Under the pieces are notes generated by a model. It made no database searches and had not been told where the DNA came from. It saw nothing but the letters and a program-made list of their open reading frames with translations. This document shows, one piece after another, positions 36,991 to 50,700 of a stretch of 64,000 nt of DNA. The translations under genes and the position numbers were made by a program. Within the stretch, counting starts at the first letter, position 1; every line of letters starts with the position of its first letter. Origin of the DNA: Trichuris trichiura (Eukaryota > Nematoda > Enoplea > Trichinellida > Trichuridae); assembly GCA_037903355.1 (NCBI GenBank), contig JBAJFE010000029.1, positions 992,001-1,056,000 of the forward strand. Reading direction: 5' to 3'.

Positions 36991-37639
36991 GGTTTTCTTG
37001 TAACCGCTATTGCTAATTCCTTTACTGACAGGACAAACGTGAAGTGGACCCCAACAGGTTCACCTAACAGACCAGCTAATGTGGTTTAGCAGTAATCCGC
37101 ACGCAGCCTAGGAGAGAGTCGTCCAGTGAGAACGCACATGAAAGTTGGAGCCTTCGAACCTGCACCTATCGTTGTTTTCGCGAAGCTACAGTATAACTAG
37201 TGGGCTGCAAACAGGAAAAATCCAGAGGTACTTCTCTCTCTTATATAAAGAGCCTTTTTAGTTCTACATGAGGGCTAGTAGCTCTTTCTACGTAAAAACG
37301 AAGAGTGTATGAACACCGGGCATTGAGATGGAGGAACAGCAACGGCGAGTCTGTACTGTCGTGATCAAAGGGCCAAATGATACCGGTTAAGCTCGAAGGA
37401 TTGCCTAGCGTTTTCATAATACAGACGCGTGTGAGCCAAAAATCTATGAAGCAAAATGTCCGCTCTCTCTAAAGCAGAGGCGGAGCTGCCACTCTTAATG
37501 TCATGGACAGGTCCTGGAGTGATCAGCCGGAGTTGTCCTTTTGTCCGTCCTGAGAATCAATTATGGACGGGCGTACGACAGCATGGCAGTAAACATGGTT
37601 CTGGTGTCTAGCAGTGCTTCTGTTAAGGGTATCGTGGCT

Positions 37640-38000
37640 GTTGCACGTCTTACGACGTATGGTAGAAATTAAAAGTTTATTGTCCCTCCCCACGCAGATC
37701 TTCTGAGAGAGGACTGGACAGCTTCGTAGGGCTCTCGAAATGGTTTAAAAAGCAGCCAGTGTCCTGTCGATTTTCGGGATAGACAAAACTCTGATTCCCG
37801 CTGACCGCTCTCCAGGATCTGTCTGTGAGAAGCGGGGCCACCCTGTCCGCTACGTTGGAGAGAGGTAACACTTTGTGTCATATATTTTGGGAGCACGCGC
37901 GTTTGTCTTACGAAAATGCAGATAGCGTTAAGTGTTACCTGAATCCACTGAGGTGGTCCACAGTGATTTGTCACTACCGTCACGGTGGAACAGGCTTAGG
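37640..38000 (+). pseudogene. Possible degenerate reverse-transcriptase remnant
   Basis: One plus-strand frame around 37825 reads VRSGATLSATLERGNTLCHI followed by FWEH, recalling the C-terminal cysteine/histidine region of non-LTR (R2/CR1-like) polymerases, which has an LRT...R plus C-x-H pattern. The frame is short, the Cys pattern incomplete and no polymerase core is seen. Higher GC than the surroundings adds weak support. Confidence 0.2.
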
Positions 38001-38650
38001 AAGCTTTTGCGGCAGCCGTTCATGCCACGCAGTGATCAGGGTTTATACACCTTACGGTTTTACATGCTCATGTAGGGTTAAAAAGGCTGTTTATTTAGGG
38101 GAAAGAAGTACCTTCAGCTAGGACAATGGCGTCGAGGTTACTGTAACATGGAAACACTTCGTTAACCGCATGTAGTATTGCGTCTTGACTGTAATAGAGG
38201 GTTCATAGAAGTAACAGCCCTCCTCCAAGCAGATGGACATTTTCTATTTCAATGACTAAAAATTCACACAGCATCTAACAAACGCGACAAAAAAGGATTA
38301 CTGAAGCAGTATGCACATTCGGGAGCTGTAAAACAGCAAACTCGTAATTGAAAAAACATAGATGCTCGCTGGCCTGAAACTAATGTGGACAATAAAAAAA
38401 AGCGGCAATAAAACGTGAGTATAGGTTTCAATGACGAACAAATGGCGGCTTTCAGTTTTTTTCTTCTCAAAATTTACGAAATACAGAACGTGCACGGTTC
38501 TTAATGATTCAACATGTATGACGTCATTGCCTAGGTAAAGTGTTTGTGTTATTGTCAAAGCAGTAATTTCGAAATCACCGCTAAGATTGTAAAGTTGTGG
38601 TTACCTCTTAAAACGTTTCGTAGTCCCCATTACGGTTTTTCCTTGAGTGT

Positions 38651-38704
38651 ATGATTAGCTAAGAGTGTTGGCCAAGAAATGATTAGCTAAGAGTGTCGGC
38701 CAAA
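38651..38704. repeat. Two-copy tandem repeat, period 28 nt
   Basis: ATGATTAGCTAAGAGTGTTG then GCCAA at 38651 recurs at 38679 with a single T to C difference. Confidence 0.9.
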
Positions 38705-40859
38705 CTCGAACAATCCTAAACGCACGAACACGGTGGAACCCACGAAGAACAAATCATTAATGCCTGACTGGTAAGTCTCGATAGTTAACAACCCGTCTTC
38801 GTAGGTACGCTATTGTTCGTGTTTACTATCAAGCTGCCCAACAATTTGTTGGTTGGCTTTGTTTCCCAATTGCAGAATGTTATCGGTTTTGTCTTAGGAT
38901 AGCAGTAATTAAGGTTTAAACAAATGCTGCTTGCTTCCTGGGCCTGTGTACTTTCATTGCCTTTCTGAACGTGTTAGTTGCTTGTTGACGTTGTCCAGTA
39001 AACCACTAAAATGTAAATAAAAACGAATCGCTAAGTAATTTTTGTTTTTAAAACAGGGTGACAAAAACTGTAACAAAGCAAAGACCTCATGTCTGTTTCG
39101 ACCTGTCGTCAAGGGATAATTCATATTCATATTATACGCTGAATACGAGTATGAATTCAAGCGACTTTATTATTTTTTTATTAGCGCATTAGGCAGGTTA
39201 ATCGTGATTTCAAGTACAAAAACAGGTTAAAGCATCGTTTTCACTCAGTACAGACTCATTGGAAATCATCAACGAGGCTATTCAAAACAAGAGAGGATGA
39301 ATAATATACGTTGGTGACTGTCGAGACAGATCTGAAAGGTTCATTTTGTCATTATTCTCGCTACTAAGTTAAGAGGTTTCAACATGATTTCAGATAAGAA
39401 AACCTGTAAATCCGTTAAAAATATCTCACATCACTTACTAGTTGAAGGTCGGGGCGTTTGATAGCGAAAGCTGTGCGCTTCTTTCGGAAAGTGGCGCGAT
39501 TCGTTTTTAATGCGGAACAGTTAGTGGTGCTGTGCTGAGCTCGTCGTGTCGTTCACTGTTACTGAATATTCAATGTGCATCTAATTTCTGGGAAAGGTCG
39601 ATGTCGAAGCGCTTGGACTAACCATTCTGCAATCGGTGAGGTTTTCTTAACATCGTGTTTAATAGACATTCTTTCTGCATGTCATAATCAGTCGATGAAC
39701 AGAGACAGGAATGTTGGTGTGAGCGAGATTCGTGCATCAGGCTGACCACCGGATGTTGCATCATCGCTACACCCCGTCCCGACTCTGATGATTCACGGGG
39801 TTCAGTCGCTCATTAATTATTCAATAGCACTGAAACAAATAACGAAAGCCTGTACAACACTACCGACACAGACACATTGCTGCGCGCTGATAACAGAATA
39901 TGTCAATTCCGGAAGTTCTATATTGAAGCGTCTACTTGCGCTTCAATGTTGCTCGTTTTTACGTAAATTTAAACTCGCTACCGACTAGGTATTAGTGATT
40001 GTTGACGCACTAATCAACGTGAAAGGATAATCAGGCCGTTCAGAACAAGCAGTGAAATAAAGTTGTTTTAAAACAATGAAGCCATAAGGTATCTGATAGC
40101 TTTCAACCATATTATTCTCAAGACCTATGTTATTTTTAAACTTCGATGGTAAGCCGGAGCTCCCCATATCTCTTTTTCTATGCTTCTACTAGCTGAACAC
40201 TGAAGGCGGCACATGGCAAGTCCGAAAAAATTGAAAGAAAGCAAATTGATTTCATAAAAAATAATGTAGGCATGTGCACTTGTTGCAAGTATTTAACTTG
40301 AAGTTATGCAAAAAAATTGCATCGTCCTCTTGCCGTTTGACGATGCGTTCGTCGTTCTTATTTTAAGCGTTATATCGTATTCCTCTTGGGCAGTACTGCG
40401 CAGCAGGTCGGAGATGCAAACGTGGTGGGAGAAAGCCAGGCATTATTCATTTCCAATCTAAACCACCAATCTGTACTCGATAGTTCTGTTTTTAATGAAT
40501 TTTAAATCGCAATGCGAAAACTGTAAACATCAGAAACATATAAGTGCATAAATTTGTTCTCAAGGATAGATAGTCCGTTTATATGAACTCCGGAAGCACA
40601 ACCGATAAGAAGTCATTGTAATTTGCCGATTAAGGTCACGCCTTTAAACACGTGCATGAAAATCATTCTCCTACTGTAAGCAAATCTTGTTTTCATTCGA
40701 CGCATTAGGTGTTGTGTGGTATTGGCGTTATCTGTTGTTTAACTGGTCATTGTCTCGGCAGATAACAAGTAAGCTGTCGTGCTACGAAAGCTGTTCATTC
40801 TATAATTGTCAAGGCTGACGGCTTAAAATTATTTTGTAGCTGTGTTCACCGAAGTAATT

Positions 40860-41042
40860 ATGTTTCTCTTCATCTTATGCTTATCTCAACCTAATCTGTC
40901 AGCATCACAGTTTGCTGTTATCTTTCACGCAGTGGCCGCGTGTAGCTTTTACTTAATTTTCACTTTGATGCTAGGTCTGACAAGTGCCGGTGTAATTTGG
41001 GTACAGCTGACCAAAGAAGCTGAGGAGCGAAGGGATGAATAA
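40860..41042 (+). CDS. Possible 60-residue membrane microprotein or last exon
   Basis: Open frame from ATG 40860 to TAA 41042 encodes MFLFILCLSQPNLSASQFAV followed by a long hydrophobic stretch (FYLIFTLMLGLTSAGVIW) and a charged tail (TKEAEERRDE). The layout of hydrophobic segment plus charged C-terminus is protein-like. An acceptor-like TTATTTTGTAG lies about 20 nt upstream and TCTGTCAG within the frame, so it could be a terminal exon. No family recognised; it may be chance. Confidence 0.3.
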   Translation: MFLFILCLSQPNLSASQFAVIFHAVAACSFYLIFTLMLGLTSAGVIWVQLTKEAEERRDE

Positions 41043-41706
41043 CCAGTTTTCCATTAACAAGTTGATAGGCGCATAAGATCGTTTATCTTCGGCAGGTTCC
41101 GTTAATGCACGTAAGCTGGCCGAGATAGCTGAATGAAATATGGTAATCGCGTCACGAAAATTAAGGCTACGTTTGGTCAAGACAGCTTCGTTGTCTTGAC
41201 TATACTTGAGGCCGTTGCATGTTGAAATTCGTTCGTTAGGCTGAATTGCATTTTATTTATTGATTTAAAAAAAAGTTCTTTACGGTCCCTGCGAATAGAA
41301 ATCCCACGATTTTTAACTTTGTTGTGAAACCGTACTTTTCCATTTGCAACGTTTAGAGGGCGGATAATTTTATTCATATTAATTAGTAGGCTGAAATCTT
41401 AAATGCTTCATTCGAAGCAGTGCATCGACTGTGCGTTAGTAGCGCGTTATAGGTCAGCAGGTCACCGATAGCTGTTTATAGGAACAGTTTGTTAAGCTAT
41501 CACGGAGCCGATGTAGCGTAGGAAGTTTTCAATGATGCTGATTTAGAGAAAGACCGAACGGTTGTGGCATTAAGGCTGACGATCATCTAGCAAATGACAA
41601 TATTATTTCGTCTATAGCTTAAAAGAATAGCATTTGTCGAGGTTAAGTTTAGCCGTCTTTATCGCTTGTTTATTTTTTAGCCGAATTTTGAATTGTTCTA
41701 TTTTAG

Positions 41707-44700
41707 CCTTATCAGAAATCCTCTGCCGGAGGGCCATTGGCAAGGAAACATTACTAACCAAACTGCTAGTTCTGTGTCGCGTTGCTGTTCATCCGACGAG
41801 TACGATGTGGTGGCTGGTTCTACGATAGATTCGAAATCAGAAATGAGCGCTCACGGTGCTGATTGCGGTCCCGTTGCTAAACGTTATAGCATATGCGTGC
41901 GACAGTTGCCATTGCGGTCTTCGGATTCTAGTATAAAGGAGGGACTTTATTTCAATTTTAAAAAGTACGGCAAAGTGGTTGCTGTCAAAGTCATTGGATC
42001 ACAGGAGGATCGCTATGCATTGGTGTCCTTTCGAAGGTACGTGACAATACATTTTTTCCCGTTCTTTTCATTTTTATTTGGGCCTCTTGCCAACTTAATA
42101 TTTTACTCCGGTTTTATCGCGTGGATGATGGTCCATTTGAAAGAGGGATTATCCGCATATGATTTCTCTTAATTGGTTATTTAATATAAATAATTAGTTA
42201 ATTGTTCTTCCAATTTCTTTCGGAGATTACCAATTTTTTTTAATGCGGATGCACTTCATTTGAGGATGCACAATCCAGGTAATATAGGGCTTAGTGGGCC
42301 TGCAAGTTCTGCATAATTCAGCAGCGCATTTCAGAGAAATAGACGCCAGGTCAGCAGTCGCAAAGTGTGGCCAGGATCGTTTCTTCGGTCGCAAGATTGT
42401 AGCTGAACTTGCGCCGGAAGATATGGATGGAGACGACAATGAGCGTCGTCCTCTGGAAAAGGATATCGATCAATACCATCCAAAGTCGTCACGTACGCTG
42501 TACGTAGGGAATTTGTGGAATGGAATTACACCGGAAGTGTTGAAAGAACAATTTTCAGCTTACGGCACCGTTCTTGTAAGTGTAGTAAGCGCAGAGAAAG
42601 AGATTTATTCAACCACCCTTTTAGGACATCGAGATTAAGAACAAAGAACCCCCGCTCCATTTTGTTTCATTCAGTACGCGGATATAAGTTCAGTAGTCAA
42701 CGCAGTGCTCGCACTCGAAATAGATGGTTACGTTGGAAAGAACAAAGTTAAGGTAACAAAAAGTTGCATTTCTATTTATTGTTGTAATAATAATTTGTAC
42801 ATATCTGCGTGTCTTCATCGGCTTAGTTGTGAGCAGTTCTAATCGCTGATGCATTTCTTGTCAATTCACTTGCGAAAGTTTATGCTCCGTCCGCGAAATC
42901 ATCTTTCTCTCTCTTCTAACAGGGAATGCGTTGGACTATGTGGATAGAATCAGTAGAGCCACATTCTAATATCCGAATCTTTGTATCGTTCACCGTAAGT
43001 GTTCAATTGACTTAGGTCTTACGGTCTCGCTCTTCTTCCAGTCCGCTTTTAGAAATTCTATTTTATTTTTTCTGTAGGGTTCCTTCTTCTTCTCATCTAT
43101 TGATCATTATCATCTGTTGCTTTAGCATGAGGTTGAATAGTAGCAATTCGGAGCCGCGCGCGTGTAAAAGTTCATTTTAAGAACGTCTTTCTTTTTCGTC
43201 TTGATCTGTGTGGTCAAGACGCCTAGGTCGTGATGTTGTATATTGTATGTTGAAATTTAAAAATGGCCAGTTTTTCGTCGATCGACCAGCATTGAATAAT
43301 TCAAGTCCTCTGTGCGAAAAGTTTCGCGCACATGCAATTTTATCGGAAAACTGTACTCAAGTAAAATGTCGTACTTGCTAACCCAACGCAGAAGAATGTT
43401 TAAAAATCATCATGGGCTGGTGCCGGATAAAGCCGAGTCTGGAGTGTCATGTTCCGAGAAAATCAAACTGCGTTTGTATGCCAGTTTGCCAGAAGAAGCT
43501 ATCAAAAATGTCGAATAATGAACTGTGCTGAAATTTGGATTCCAAAAAGCGAGAATGCGATGGCCGTACTTAGAAGAAAAGAAATACTGTACTGCACTGA
43601 CAGTATTGCCGTGTTTACTTTGGTGCATTGATAATTTGCGTTAGGTTCCTCTGTTTTATAAGTTAGCGAGTATCATCTTTCTCCAGCGGTGGTTTGATTT
43701 CTTAGTTATTGTCAAGGAAAGGTTCGGATAGATCTTCGTCTCCAACGGTTGACTGTCGATGCAATTTCTTTGCTTTGTGCCATTCAATGCATCTTCTTGA
43801 GCCAGCAATGCTCTTTTTATCAACTTGTACTTCTCTTCCGCTCTTTCTTGCTGCTTCTTCGTATTATCATTGTTCAAATGCTTTGGAGAAGTGCACTGTT
43901 CACCTTTCTTTCACTGAATCTTTACTTCCAACGATTCGGCACATCTGCTGTTTGCTCACATGGTTTGATCGACCGTTCGCAATTCGTAAGTTGCTTTCAT
44001 TGCGTCTTCTAGAACTCTGGTTGAGTACCAGAGGTGTTCTGCTGCACGAACAGCTATTTAACTTCCACGTTTTCTTCTTTTGTACAGAAATGATCGATTT
44101 TCTTTTTACCTCGAAAGCTTAACTGCTTATGTAAAGGCCACATTAAGTTCTTCATTTTACTGGCTTCTTTTTCAAAGCGTTGTGCTTCCATGTAACGCCT
44201 GTTGTCTTTGAAGCGTGTTAGTTTCTGAATTATTTCATTGCGTGCTAAACTTTGTGTAAGAAGTCATAAATTATTAGGAACTTTAGTGTTTGAATCCTTT
44301 GGTTGATAAACGAAAGTAATGCGTGCTACAAGATGTTATGTGGACTAAATTAATCGCTTTTTAAATTTTCTTAGGTGGGTTTTGGCAAGCCACTGCCGAC
44401 TCCAACTGTGTGGATAGACGGCTTGCAGCCTGACATTACTGAAGCGTATTTAACCAGAAAGATGAACTTTTATGGTGCAATCAAAGACGTTCTAATCGAC
44501 CGAACAAGTGGACAAGCATTAGTAACTTATGACGGTGTCGAAGCAGCAACTAACGCTGTTCAGGTACGTCACTATTACCGTAGATGCTTAGAAACAAAAG
44601 CTCTTGCGCTTGCAAGTTGTCTTACGTTGACGTGTACGCGTTGGCATGATTTTTTTTGCGTTACGTTGCAGAAAGACACTGTCGTTCAGTGTCTCTTTAG

Positions 44701-47700
44701 CGACGCGTTGAGCACCGTTGGGCGACGGGATCAACTTCATACGCTCCGCGTGCTTAGAATAGGGTCAAGCTGCTGTTAACCCATTTGCGTTTATGAAAAC
44801 TTTTAGCGGAATGGAAGAAGCGGACCGTAGATAGTTTTTTTAAAGTTCGATGCTAACGTATTTGTGTAGGATATGAAAGGAAGAACAATTGATAATCAGC
44901 GCGTACGAATTGACTTTTGCTCTCGTGAATTGCACGATCTTATGGTTGACCGTATGTACGGCACTAAGCAGTTGGACAGTTCGGATAGTCAAGCAAAACC
45001 TTCAAAACAAGTTCAACAAGCGCTTCATGACTATCAAACTGAAATGACCAACAAACTGGGGTATTTAATCTCTATTATTTTTGCCGTAATTATATGCTTT
45101 TCATTTTTAGATTACCAGACGAGCAGGAAAAGAAGAAATGTCAACACAATCGCGACTCCAGTATTTCTTCGGACGATTCGAGAGAGAGGTGCTGCTCTTA
45201 TCAGAACGCTGTGACTAGCTAAATAGAAATAGAAGCGATCACATTTCAATGCGTTCTCTGTAGTTCTGGGAAAATGCTAACCAATGAATCATTTGCAGTG
45301 AACAAAAAAGCAGTATCGCAACAAAGCCAATGGAACATTTTTGGAGCGTGCTTCAATCTGCCGCAGCGGCTCATCAAAATGTAGACATTGGTTTGTTCCA
45401 CTCATAGAGTGAAGAATAATTTGTGCGTTGTTTAGCTTGGTGAAGACGGCAGCACACAAGACGCTTCTCTCAAGGCGTTCCCGCAAAATTTGCAGCCCAC
45501 ACCTGAAATTCTGAAGTATTATTCCGCCTGTGCTTCAGCAGCAGGTATGCAACATTAATTATGGCTAAAACTTAAACGTCATAACGGTGGTAGACAGAAA
45601 CGATTCTTACTGCATAACTGTATAATATCTTTTTTTTTAAAAGTTGGTGGCTACTTGTTTTCATAACTGGAGTTTATTATGTGCGATGTTATGGGATATC
45701 TTGTAATTGATGCGTAGGTTTTCATGGCAAAACCACATTAGACTCGTCTTTTATTAAAGTAGAACTTATGACAGAGTAGCCGAGAAAGGGTTTTATGAAT
45801 CCCGAAAGCTCCGCTACAGTTTTTTAAAACAAAATGCGAGTCTAACGTGATTTCGCCATGAAAACTTATTACTGCCATGCGATTGTTTAACTTCCAAATT
45901 TCTCCTCGTTTCTTGGTTTAACAAAGCTGTTACTTTCTGGTGTGGGTCTCCAACTCGTCGACGTTAGCATTAATTTCATTTTATACTCGAAAGCTGAATG
46001 GCGAAAAATATTCAAAGAATATTTGCCATGTGTGTTGTCTCGTATTTGTTTCTGTTGGAGTGGCTGCAATGCATCCAAAAAAGTGCTGGCCTGGCAGCAG
46101 CATAGTCTGTGAAGGAGTTGTTGAGGCTTAAGCATGTTTTTATTCTATTCGCTCAGTTTACGAAACCCGCCATTTTATTACTATTAAGCGGAATAAACTT
46201 TTAAAATTGTAATAGTGCGCCCTATTATTGTTACCTTCGTACTAATATTAAGTGTAAGGCTAACTGTTCAGTAATTATGGTATGGTTTTTGGATGTAAGG
46301 GAGATTATTTATATCAAAAGGGCTCTTATTTGCAAAACTCGTTTTAGGTACTCCATAATTTTACATCTCAGTTAAATAGTTGAAGATATCAGACTAGTTG
46401 GGAAGAAGGAGCATTTTCAATTAATTTTTTACTCAAGAATGCAAGGATGGTTTATTTCGACATAACGCTTTTTCTCTTGCGAGCAAAGTGAATTTTAGCA
46501 TTCTTTTTTTGCTTAGAAGAGAACGAACAAAGGGGCTATTAAGCTTCTAGATTGATACCAGTTGGCTAATCCAGTTTACATTCCTATAGTTTGGATTACA
46601 ATTCGTTGTTACGTTTATGCTCTTACGGTCATTCTTTTTTTTAAGGGTTAATTCCATCAATTCCTCTTGCTGCTGGCAGTGATGCAGTAACAAATTTGAC
46701 ACCCGTTCAGGGGACCATCAGAGAAACTGCAACACTGACATTGCCGGCAGCGGTTACTAGCCCAGGTAAGGACATAGTTTTACATATTTCAGACGAATTT
46801 GTTATATTGGGAATTGCAGCACCCCCTGAAGTAAGATCTAACAGTCGTGATGAAAGATCTCCCGCGTCTGATGAACAGGTTATTTGAAAACTAATGGCCT
46901 GTTGTAATACTTCGAACATTACTTCAGAATATATCTCCAAAATTGTCTAAACTGCCACAGGTAGAACAAACAGACGATGCTACAAAAGCTGCTTCAAAAC
47001 CGTCCGAAGGTAATTTTCTAAGCGAATTTCTTCCGTTGGCGCTTAATGAATAATTTATTAGTTCAAATGGAAGTTGGAAATGTTGCCGTGCGCAAGGAAA
47101 ACAGGTAGGCAGTCTGTTAAACGTTTCCGTTTCATCTGCCGAATTTAGTCCTGAATTGTCAGCGGCAGTCGCGGTAGAAGAAAGAAGTGCCTCTGCAACA
47201 GCACCAGTTCACCAGTCTCCTTTGGTGGAAAAAGATTCTTCGGGAAAACAGTCTTCCAGTTCCTCCGTTCCGACCGGCGCGCTGTGGGTTGTTCCTGGCG
47301 CTTTTCAACGAATTCCTGTGACACCAACTGAACTGTGCGCTGAACCCAGAGATCTATCTCTTTTGATGTCCAAACCACAAACCGATCCTGTTGACTTCAT
47401 CCTCCCGGAATTTGTTGCCACGATGAAACATAAAGTTGGGGCAACATTGAAACGAGAAGAAGAACCGTCTGGGGAACCTATTCAAAATCCAGTGGTGGCT
47501 GAATTAGAGGAAGGTGCGAGAAAAGTTGAAACGAATCTTTCTCCTCCACAAACAGAGGCACCGACTCGCCGTGAGTCAAGTGAGGCACCCGTTAGAACAC
47601 AAATTCGTTTCGAAGAGTTGAAGCGTACTATGAACTGCATCGAAGAGAAAACGGAAAAAATGATCAGCGAACATATTCAACATCGCCGAGACGTTTTCTC

Positions 47701-50700
47701 CCATTTGAACGCTAAATTCTTACGCACTGGTGCTCAATCGCCAGTGCGTGAGGAAGAACCTCCAGGTTTGAATCTGTTTTGCTTCATGAAATGTAGTTGA
47801 TTATTCTTTCAACTTAGAGTTTATGGTGAATTTGGCCAAGGAGCTCGATGGACAGCAGTATGCAATATTGAAATGTCATTTTGACGTCCGTAGTTATTTC
47901 AATAATTGCAGGCCACCAGTTCCTTTGAAGGAATTTTGTGAGAAGACGGGCAGTTACTTTCTGAGCATAATTGAACAAAGTGCCTCGGCCTTATCCTCAA
48001 AGATGCCTGTTCAGGGTAGGTGCAGAACGTACGAAGCTCACGGGGATGCACTTGCTGATCAAAATGACTGGACAGCCAAAATAGCCCAATTGAAAAAGAA
48101 GTTTTACACAGCGCAGGCGCTCAGTCGGGTGAACGACAATTGGAATAAAGAAATGAATGAGCCGCAACCGCCTGATCAGCAGACCCCGTCAGTTGAAGAA
48201 ACACATAATAAATCGGTTGGTGTAACTACAATTCGGGAAGAATACGAACAGCCTCACGCACCTCTATCTACGCCAAGTGATTCACAGAAAAATGAGCAAA
48301 AATCTCTCGACTTAAATACTGCTAGTGCGGACTCACTTGTTTCTGTGGAGAGTAGATTATCAGACCATGAGGAAAGTGCCGCTGTGCCGTTCCCTGCGGC
48401 AGCCGAAGTTAGCATAAGTAAAGTCTCTAAAAAGCCCAGTCGTCCGAAAAGGTTGTACGTTTCCGAATCTTCCGACTTGGAACATGCTGATGGATCTAAA
48501 GAAATATTGAAGAAACGTCCGCTGACGGCGGAAGGAACTAGGCATTCTGAAGGAAACTACACGAAGAAAGGCTTCCAGCGATACTTCGATTATGCTGTAC
48601 CGGTCCAGGAAAAGAGACAAAGATTATCCTCTGTTTCGGATAGCGATCAATCCGAATCGCCGTCAGACGTACGCAGAATTGTTGAAACAGATTTGCCATC
48701 TAGCGATATCCCATCGGATGCAGGTGAGCCTTGTATTTCGGCCCTTGCTTCACCCGAGGAAGAGTTGCAAATGTCGAAGTGTCCATCGCGCGACAATGTT
48801 GTCTCCGATATGGCACCTTCGGAAAGCGAGGATTCAGCGTCCGAATACCGTCCATCAGAATCTGTCAAAAGTTTCACTTCTGTTGAAACGGTTAACTTAG
48901 TTGAAACAGTTGACGAACAACTGCCGACTTCTTGTCAAGCAGAACCCCGAGAAGACGGTAATGCGGCGGAAGAGTTACAAGTTGACCAAGAAAATTCGAC
49001 TGCATGCTTACAATTAGACGAGTCGGTTAGTAAGGAAATGAATGACGCGGAAGCTCATATTGCAACAGTGGAACCGGGGCCAGCGGAAAACATTTCACCA
49101 ATCGTTATTGAGGAAAATTTAAACACTCACGCAACTTCTGTATGCGACTTACAGCCATCCGTAACTTCTGCGCATGTTGAACCTGTCACATCAGCGCCAT
49201 CTATGCCAGGGAGTGTGCTCACTCAAAGTGCTCCTGTTCAAACTGAAGCTCTACCCACTCCTGCAGTTTCTACCCAACAGATTACGGTTTCTACTTTCGC
49301 TTCGTCTTCCACTGATGTTCACCAAACCCTACTTGCGCAAGGTGAGTTACGAAGTTGTATTCGTGTTTTATTAGGGGATAGTTCATCTATGAACTTTGGT
49401 CCAGTAAAACTGGTCAGTTGAGGTAATTGATCCATGTCAAATCGTCTGCAAACTTCAATTCTAATCAGTTCGCATATCAAGTTCGTTATTGAGGAAAATG
49501 GTTCGACCTTCACGCTAAGCGTAAGCGTACGAACGGATTGGTGTTTATTAATCTTCATTGTATCATCATCCACGCAACTTAGATACAACTTGATTATTCA
49601 CGGATCAGTTGTCTCTTTGGACCAGTTTTACTGGACGAATTGCGCTGTAATCGGTTCACTATTTTTCTACTGTTGTATTCAATTTTCAGCGGCGTCACAC
49701 TTCCCAATTAGCTTCGGGGATGCTGGGAACGTTGCTGCCCCTTGGAGCCAGGGTAAATTCGCTTGCTCAAATACAAGACTTTGGAACTGCATTAAATTGT
49801 TTCAGCAATGTCGATGCCCCAGCTAATGGCGCGTCCAGGCTTTATGGACCGGCCTTTTGCGCCTTCGGGACCATTACTAGGTCCTCCGATGCCGTATCCT
49901 TTTGTTAGGCTTCAACAGAACCCGTTTAATTCGCCAAGTAAGTTATTCTGTACTGTATTGTCATTATGTTTAAGCGGTTTTCGCTCTAGTATTTCCTATG
50001 GACCAAACTAGATTAATGGCAAATTTTTCTCCATTCGCTACTGGTGCACCAGGACCTACAGTGGCAGCTTCCCCAGGCATGCCATTTGCATGCACAGTAC
50101 ACCTGTCGGTTGACGACATTATTTTTGCTGAAATCACAACAAACATTGCCACATTGGGACCGCGTTCATTGCAATTCCGTTTTGACCGAGTCCAAAATCC
50201 GCTAGTAGTTCTTGTCATGAGTTACTTACCGTATGCTAGTCAGGACAGTAATTTTCAAATGGCTATAATGGAGCTCAGCTCGGTTAGTGTTACATTTCAT
50301 ACGTCGAACCTAAATCTAGTTTTTTTTATACAGAGACATCCCCTAGTGTGGGATGGTATTTTATATTTCCGGCGCCATGAGCTCCGTGTCCAGTTGTTCC
50401 ACATTTCGGGTAACGTGACTGCGGGTCCCATCGCATTGGCAGCCGTAGCGGAAAACAATAACGGCAGGGCTCTGCTCCGCGTTGCTCAACGGGTGGTTTT
50501 CAACGAAGAAACGATGAAGACAATGATTGTGGTAGTCGATTTGTAGCAGCGTCAGCTGTAGAAGTTTGCTTGATTATTTTTCTTTTAATTTCAGCGCAAC
50601 GGAACTTTCTTGCTTTGCCTGATTGGCGGCGCGCCCATCAATCAGATGGCTTCTCAGTGGCAAATCATGAGGGAATATCTTTGCAACTACTTAGCTGAAA

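Larger units (their letters stand above)
35669..40859. other. Long intergenic region between the RRM gene and SPEN
   Basis: About 5 kb without a firmly supported gene. It holds a GCAATGCA-rich inverted repeat (36766-36990), possible retroelement debris (37640-38000) and a 28-nt tandem duplication (38651-38704). Remaining ORFs overlap on opposite strands and show no domain. Confidence 0.5.

Noticed and set aside
37669..37983. Minus-strand frame opposite the putative reverse-transcriptase remnant
   Set aside because: Shadow of the opposite strand without motifs.
46766..46792. GTAAGG...TTTCAG segment that looks like an intron in SPEN
   Set aside because: It is only 27 nt, a multiple of three and open, so it is read through as coding.
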